This document shows, in pieces, positions 60,245-64,000 of a DNA stretch of 64,000 nucleotides. Position numbers and translations under genes: made by a program. Each line of letters opens with the position of its first letter. Positions within the stretch are counted from its first letter, which is position 1. The notes below the pieces were generated by a model that ran no database searches, had not been told where the DNA came from, and saw nothing but the letters and a program-made list of their open reading frames with translations. The DNA comes from JADCRZ01 sp031399065. GTDB taxonomy: Bacteria; Bacteroidota; Bacteroidia; Chitinophagales; Chitinophagaceae. Location: NCBI GenBank assembly GCA_031399065.1, contig JANNOM010000013.1, positions 62,001 to 126,000 of the forward strand, written 5' to 3'.

Positions 60245-61606
60245 TCAGGGTGCCGTCCATTTTCTGAGATCGGCGATAAACACATTTCTTGTTCCACCGG
60301 CAAAGCCATTAAACACCACGAACTTTGATGATCTGTCCCAGGCCGGATGAAGATCGACCCGATAGATGCTCATTGCTTTCACTACCGGCATACGAACAAT
60401 GTTACTGTCTGTTTGCTTGTTCAGATCGATAAAACGAAGCGGTACCGACCCGTCGCCATAAGATACTTTTTCGTTATAGTATGCGTCCGTTATTATTATA
60501 TGTGGATGGTGGGGGTTAATGGACGGGTGACCGGATCCCGTTTTAAAAACAGTGTGTAAATCGGTACCATCATAGCGGGCTTTAATCAGTTCAATTCCGG
60601 GATCATTATCCACATTAAGATTCATGCTGATATACTGACCATCCGGGCACCAGTTTACATGATGGCCGCCCCGGGCCCACTGTTCGGGTGTAATGGCTGT
60701 TCTTATATCTGATCCATCGGCATTGAATGTAATTACTGCCCTTCGTCTTTCGCCCCCTCCAGCAGGCGACCATTGCACGGTGGTAAGCAATTTCGTTCCC
60801 TGCGGATTCCATTTTACCTGGAAACAATAATACTCGTAATCGGATGCGTTGGTGATCCTGATAGAGGGTATCGCTTTTTCATAGATATCCGCTATCGAAA
60901 CGATCATGGTTGTTTTACCCGTCCGGGTATTGGTTATATAAACCCCATCATTTTCAGGCACACCAATATTTTTGGGTGTAAGACTATCCGGCAAAACAAC
61001 ACCATATCCACCCTGCGCTCTTCTCGAACTGATCAGATTATAGGAAGCCAGGTTTCTGCCATCGGGTGATACCATGAACACCGTTCCGTTCAGCCGCGTT
61101 TTTTTGCCGCTAAAGATGTTTAGCTTAACGGCAAAGGCTTTCCATTCTTTACTGTCCACTTCATTATAATAAAGATCATTATCAGTATTGCCCCATTGCA
61201 CGTTGGCGCCCAATTGAGTTTCCCAGCCTTTGGAACTGGCCACCGTTCGCTCTTTCCCGTTCAGCAGGTCAACGATCACTACGGATCCTTCATCACCCGC
61301 CTGCGGTTCTTTATTCTCGTACGGCATCCTGAAAAGTGCCACGTACCTGCCGGAAGGACTAACCGGTGAAGTATCGAAAAAGCGGTGAATAATTTTACCG
61401 TCTGCAATCCTGTAAACCGGCACGGCGGGATCATACGCATCGTATTTTGGAAAATGCTTACCCAGATCTGTCTTATCAAGTAAGCTGCTATCCGAAACTG
61501 AAACGGCATTAGAGATACGCTGGGCGTATGCCATGCTGTTAAAAGAAAATAGTAAAATGAAATAGAAAGTAGAAATTGGCGGTATGGAAGCAATTTTGGT
61601 ATTCAA
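60245..61606 (-). CDS. secreted TolB-like beta-propeller protein
   Basis: A 453-residue exported protein (signal peptide ending SMAYAQ). It has repeating PD40/TolB-like blades: TSPVSPSGRYVALFRMP, VFMVSPDGRNLASYNLIS, VKWNPQGTKLLTTVQW, HHVNWCPDGQYISMNLNVD, GHPSINPHHPHIIITDAYY and RVDLHPAWDRSSKFVVFNG. The histidine-rich loops resemble oligogalacturonate-lyase-type propellers (PL22), where His side chains hold a metal, but the full site is not proven. It is convergent with the lipoprotein gene to its left. Confidence 0.75.
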   Translation of the reverse strand: MNTKIASIPPISTFYFILLFSFNSMAYAQRISNAVSVSDSSLLDKTDLGKHFPKYDAYDPAVPVYRIADGKIIHRFFDTSPVSPSGRYVALFRMPYENKEPQAGDEGSVVIVDLLNGKERTVASSKGWETQLGANVQWGNTDNDLYYNEVDSKEWKAFAVKLNIFSGKKTRLNGTVFMVSPDGRNLASYNLISSRRAQGGYGVVLPDSLTPKNIGVPENDGVYITNTRTGKTTMIVSIADIYEKAIPSIRITNASDYEYYCFQVKWNPQGTKLLTTVQWSPAGGGERRRAVITFNADGSDIRTAITPEQWARGGHHVNWCPDGQYISMNLNVDNDPGIELIKARYDGTDLHTVFKTGSGHPSINPHHPHIIITDAYYNEKVSYGDGSVPLRFIDLNKQTDSNIVRMPVVKAMSIYRVDLHPAWDRSSKFVVFNGFAGGTRNVFIADLRKWTAP

Positions 61607-61685
61607 TTACAATTAGTTTAAGTTCAATAATAATATTAAATGAAGATAAACATAAAATTTATAACAAATAATACGTATACCGTGA

Positions 61686-61781
61686 TTAGCATTTGCTGGT
61701 CCATTCCAGTATATCGTCTGCGGTCTCTTTCCAGTTGGGACGGCCCACCACGAAATAATTTTTACCATTAAAATAACTCAT
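61686..61781 (-). CDS. possible 31-residue small protein or gene remnant
   Basis: ATG at 61781, TAA at 61688-61686. The product starts MSYFNGKNYFVVGRPNWKET and ends DDILEWTSKC. The composition looks like real protein (no low-complexity, balanced charges). It may be a small gene or the end of a lost one. No family recognised. Confidence 0.25.
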   Translation of the reverse strand: MSYFNGKNYFVVGRPNWKETADDILEWTSKC

Positions 61782-61956
61782 AGTTCAACACGCTGTCGTT
61801 GCTTTTGTATTTTTTAAATTGAGTCTAAAAGTAAGTGTTTGAATGTAAAACTTTTTCCCGGAAAAACCTACATGGGGTAGAGCTTTATTTAATTAATTTT
61901 TGCCTTAAAGTTAAAAGATAAGTATCTAATTAAACGGTGCCAAACACTGCTTCACG

Positions 61957-61964
61957 TAACTTTG
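61957..61964 (+). promoter_or_regulatory. cydA: cydAB -7 promoter element
   Basis: TAACTTTG, a perfect Bacteroidota -7 box, 73 bases before the cydA ATG. No TTG is found at the -33 distance, so an activator may be needed (inference). Confidence 0.5.
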
Positions 61965-62037
61965 CACAGCATTTAAACAACGCAAAAGTTTTCCATATTC
62001 CGCGCTATGTTTATATGCCATATTAAACCACCGCACG

Positions 62038-63372
62038 ATGGACGACTTTATAGCCGCACGCTCACAAATGGCCCTCTCGCTGGCATTCCATATAGTATTT
62101 TCCTGCATAGGTATGGTGATGCCTTTTTTCATGGCGGTCGCCCATTATTACTGGCTTAAAACCAATGATATCGTTTATAAAAACATTACCAAAGCATGGA
62201 CGCAGGGAGTGGCGATCTTCTTTGCAACAGGAGCCGTATCGGGTACCGTACTTTCGTTTGAGCTGGGTTTGTTATGGCCGGGTTTTATGAAGCATGCCGG
62301 CCCCATATTCGGTATGCCCTTTTCACTGGAAGGAACCGCGTTTTTTATAGAAGCCATCGCCCTGGGCTTTTACCTTTACGGCTGGAACCGCTTTAACCGC
62401 TGGTTTCACTGGTTTACGGGCGTGGTGGTGGGCATCAGCGGACTGGTATCCGGTATACTCGTGGTGGCTGCCAACGCATGGATGAACAGTCCGGCCGGGT
62501 TCGACTATGTGAACGGCCAATACATAAATATAGACCCTGTCAAAGCCATGTTCAACGACGCCTGGTTCTCCCAGGCACTGCACATGTCCATTGCCGCTTT
62601 TGTGGCAACAGGTTTTGCCGTGGCAGGTATACATGCGCTCATGATCCTGAAAGGCAGGAATGTCCATTTCCATACCCGGGCATTTAAGATAGCGGCGGTA
62701 TTTGCGGCGGCAGCCGCCATTCTTCAGCCTCTTAGCGGGGATGTTTCCGCCAAAGACGTAGCGAAGCGTCAGCCGGCAAAACTGGCCGCCATGGAAGCGC
62801 ATTTTAATACCGAACGGTCGGCCCCTCTCATTATAGGTGGCATTCCGGACGTGCCCAACAAAAAAGTGGATTATGCGATAAAGATTCCCGGTGCACTCAG
62901 TTTCCTGGCGCACGGTGATTTTGAGGCCGAAGTAAAGGGGCTTGACAGTATCCCGCCCGGCGAACAGCCGCCGGTTGCCATTACACACTATGCCTTCCAG
63001 GTAATGGTGGGCCTGGGCATGATCATGGTGTTGATCGCCTTGATGTACTTTGTCGCCGTACTCAGGAAAAGAAACTGGCGTAACAGCCGGTGGCTGCTGA
63101 AGCTTTTTGTAATAGCCACTCCTATGGGCTTTATTGCCGTGGAAGCGGGATGGACGGTAACCGAAGTAGGCAGGCAGCCGTGGATTATTCACGGCATCAT
63201 GAAGACGGCAGACGCTGTAACGCCTATGCCCGGTATAGCGTATTCCTTTTACCTGTTTACCGGAGTGTACCTGTCGCTGGCTGCCATCGTTACCTTTATG
63301 CTTTATCGCCAGATAAGGATGGTGGATATGCTGTATGATCTTCCGGCCAATGCAGAACCTTTAAAATACTGA
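62038..63372 (+). CDS. cydA: cytochrome bd ubiquinol/menaquinol oxidase subunit I
   Basis: Haem-bearing subunit of the bd-type terminal oxidase, 444 residues, about nine membrane helices. His18 (LAFHIVFSC) is the high-spin haem ligand position; FELGLLWPGF and the Glu in SLEGTAFFIEAIALG, HMSIAAFVATGF (His ligand) and the GRQPWIIHGIMKTADAVTP motif are all there. The Q-loop holds KRQPAKLAAMEAHFNTE, the quinol-binding Lys/Glu segment, but is short, as in cyanide-insensitive (CIO) types. cydB follows 3 bases after its stop. It reduces oxygen at low concentration, and katG in the same window would handle peroxide. Confidence 0.96.
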   Translation: MDDFIAARSQMALSLAFHIVFSCIGMVMPFFMAVAHYYWLKTNDIVYKNITKAWTQGVAIFFATGAVSGTVLSFELGLLWPGFMKHAGPIFGMPFSLEGTAFFIEAIALGFYLYGWNRFNRWFHWFTGVVVGISGLVSGILVVAANAWMNSPAGFDYVNGQYINIDPVKAMFNDAWFSQALHMSIAAFVATGFAVAGIHALMILKGRNVHFHTRAFKIAAVFAAAAAILQPLSGDVSAKDVAKRQPAKLAAMEAHFNTERSAPLIIGGIPDVPNKKVDYAIKIPGALSFLAHGDFEAEVKGLDSIPPGEQPPVAITHYAFQVMVGLGMIMVLIALMYFVAVLRKRNWRNSRWLLKLFVIATPMGFIAVEAGWTVTEVGRQPWIIHGIMKTADAVTPMPGIAYSFYLFTGVYLSLAAIVTFMLYRQIRMVDMLYDLPANAEPLKY

Positions 63373-63375
63373 TGA

Positions 63376-64000
63376 ATGTTATATGTAGTGATCGCATACT
63401 TATGGGCCGCCATCCTGCTGTACCTCTTACTGGGTGGGGCAGATTTCGGGGCGGGCATCATAGAGCTTTTTACATCGGAAAAAAATAAGGACCGTACGCG
63501 CAAAACCATGTACCGCGCCATCGGTCCTATATGGGAAGCCAACCACATGTGGCTTATCATTGTGATTGTTATATTATTCGTGGGTTTTCCGGCCATCTAC
63601 TCCACGATGTCCATTCACCTGCATATTCCCTTAACCATTATGCTGCTGGGCATCGTAGCGAGGGGTACGGCTTTCGCGTTCAGGCACTATGATGCCGTGG
63701 TGGACGATATGCAGGTTATTTATAACCGCATCTTTATGTATGCCAGTTGCGTTACGCCTATGTTCCTGGGCATTATTGCCGGCAGCGCGGTATCCGGTAG
63801 TATCGATACCCGCGCCAGCAGTTTTATGGATGCCTATATTTTTAGCTGGCTGCATTGGTTTTCTGTGGCGGTGGGGTTATTTACTGTGGCTATCTGCGGG
63901 TTCCTGGCCGCCGTTTACCTTATTGGGGAAACGGATAATGAAACCGACCGGCAACGGTTTATCGCCAAAACAAAAAGCACCAATATAGCCGCCGTTATTG
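63376..64000 (+). CDS. cydB: cytochrome bd oxidase subunit II, truncated by window end
   Basis: N-terminal 208 residues of subunit II of the bd oxidase; the frame is open to the last base. The start MLYVVIAYLWAAILLYLLLGGADFGAGIIELF is the family signature. GPIWEANHMWLIIVIVILFVGFPAIY and the FAFRHYDAVVDDMQ loop follow, then further membrane helices. It begins 3 bases after the cydA stop and is surely cotranscribed. Whether a cydX-like small subunit follows cannot be seen. Confidence 0.95.
   Translation, partial: MLYVVIAYLWAAILLYLLLGGADFGAGIIELFTSEKNKDRTRKTMYRAIGPIWEANHMWLIIVIVILFVGFPAIYSTMSIHLHIPLTIMLLGIVARGTAFAFRHYDAVVDDMQVIYNRIFMYASCVTPMFLGIIAGSAVSGSIDTRASSFMDAYIFSWLHWFSVAVGLFTVAICGFLAAVYLIGETDNETDRQRFIAKTKSTNIAAVI

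Larger units (their letters stand above)
61607..62037. other. 431-bp intergenic region before cydA
   Basis: AT-rich DNA between the TolB-like gene and cydA. It contains a 31-codon minus-strand frame (61686-61781) and the cydA -7 box (61957-61964). Otherwise I see no gene, tRNA or obvious hairpin. Confidence 0.6.

Noticed and set aside
62323..63192. 289-codon minus-strand frame inside cydA
   Set aside because: Antisense shadow of a conserved membrane protein; His-rich reading with no family.
1..64000. tRNA, rRNA, CRISPR array, insertion sequence or prophage
   Set aside because: No tRNA-like T-arm with acceptor pairing, repeat-spacer series, transposase or phage structural gene was found by reading both strands.

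Overview
The window looks like a chromosomal segment of a Bacteroidota bacterium, most likely family Chitinophagaceae (inference from gene content; no 16S is present). Support comes from Bacteroidota-type promoters (TTG ... TAnnTTTG) before several genes, a giant periplasmic-propeller histidine kinase, many lipoproteins with short lipoboxes, outer-membrane barrel fusions, M1/M3 peptidases and a SASA esterase. Base composition is even across the window except for an AT-rich patch around a broken KilA-N gene (about 12.1-13.1 kb). I found no tRNA, rRNA, CRISPR array, insertion sequence or phage block.

Layout. 0-6 kb: a GMC oxidoreductase (cut by the window edge) divergent from katG, then a translationally coupled class I glutamine amidotransferase / ATP-grasp-like pair on the minus strand. 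6-15 kb, plus strand: rpoC as its own transcription unit with promoter and terminator (no rpoB beside it), an OmpH/Skp-like protein, hldA, a disrupted KilA-N gene with a perfect 36-bp palindrome, an Ntn isoaspartyl peptidase/asparaginase and ispD. 14.8-21.8 kb, minus strand: a four-gene run (Gfo/Idh/MocA oxidoreductase, sugar transferase, an M1-peptidase-like/barrel protein with no catalytic domain, GNAT), then rhlE and cvfB. 22-25 kb: a HAD phosphatase and a TetR-like gene next to an ABC1/UbiB kinase. 24.8-33.5 kb: LuxR-type regulator plus propeller kinase, an HDAC-like hydrolase, a CSD/S1-like protein, an SDR-DUF2867 protein, a small P-loop ATPase and a CheY-like receiver.

34-41 kb: a three-gene Mla-type lipid transporter (permease, ATPase, MCE protein), two tandem paralogous lipoproteins of an uncharacterised family, an APC permease, a VOC protein, TsaC and a lactonase. 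42.9-51.1 kb: a tight four-gene operon, the most unusual part of the window: an HD domain fused to a Pycsar-type membrane effector module; an SdiA-regulated-like lipoprotein; a 1200-residue protein joining a calcineurin-like phosphoesterase, a kinase-like middle region and an outer-membrane barrel; and a large GAF-like protein. 51-64 kb: a KefB-type antiporter with its KefG-like subunit, an aldose-epimerase homologue, an M3 peptidase, a SASA esterase, two secreted proteins of unclear role, and cydAB (cydB cut by the window end).

The best candidates for undescribed biology are the 42.9-51.1 kb operon, the glutamine amidotransferase/ATP-grasp pair, the TetR-like/ABC1-kinase pair (parallel to COQ9/COQ8), and the catalytically empty M1-barrel protein. 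All are inferences from sequence alone.
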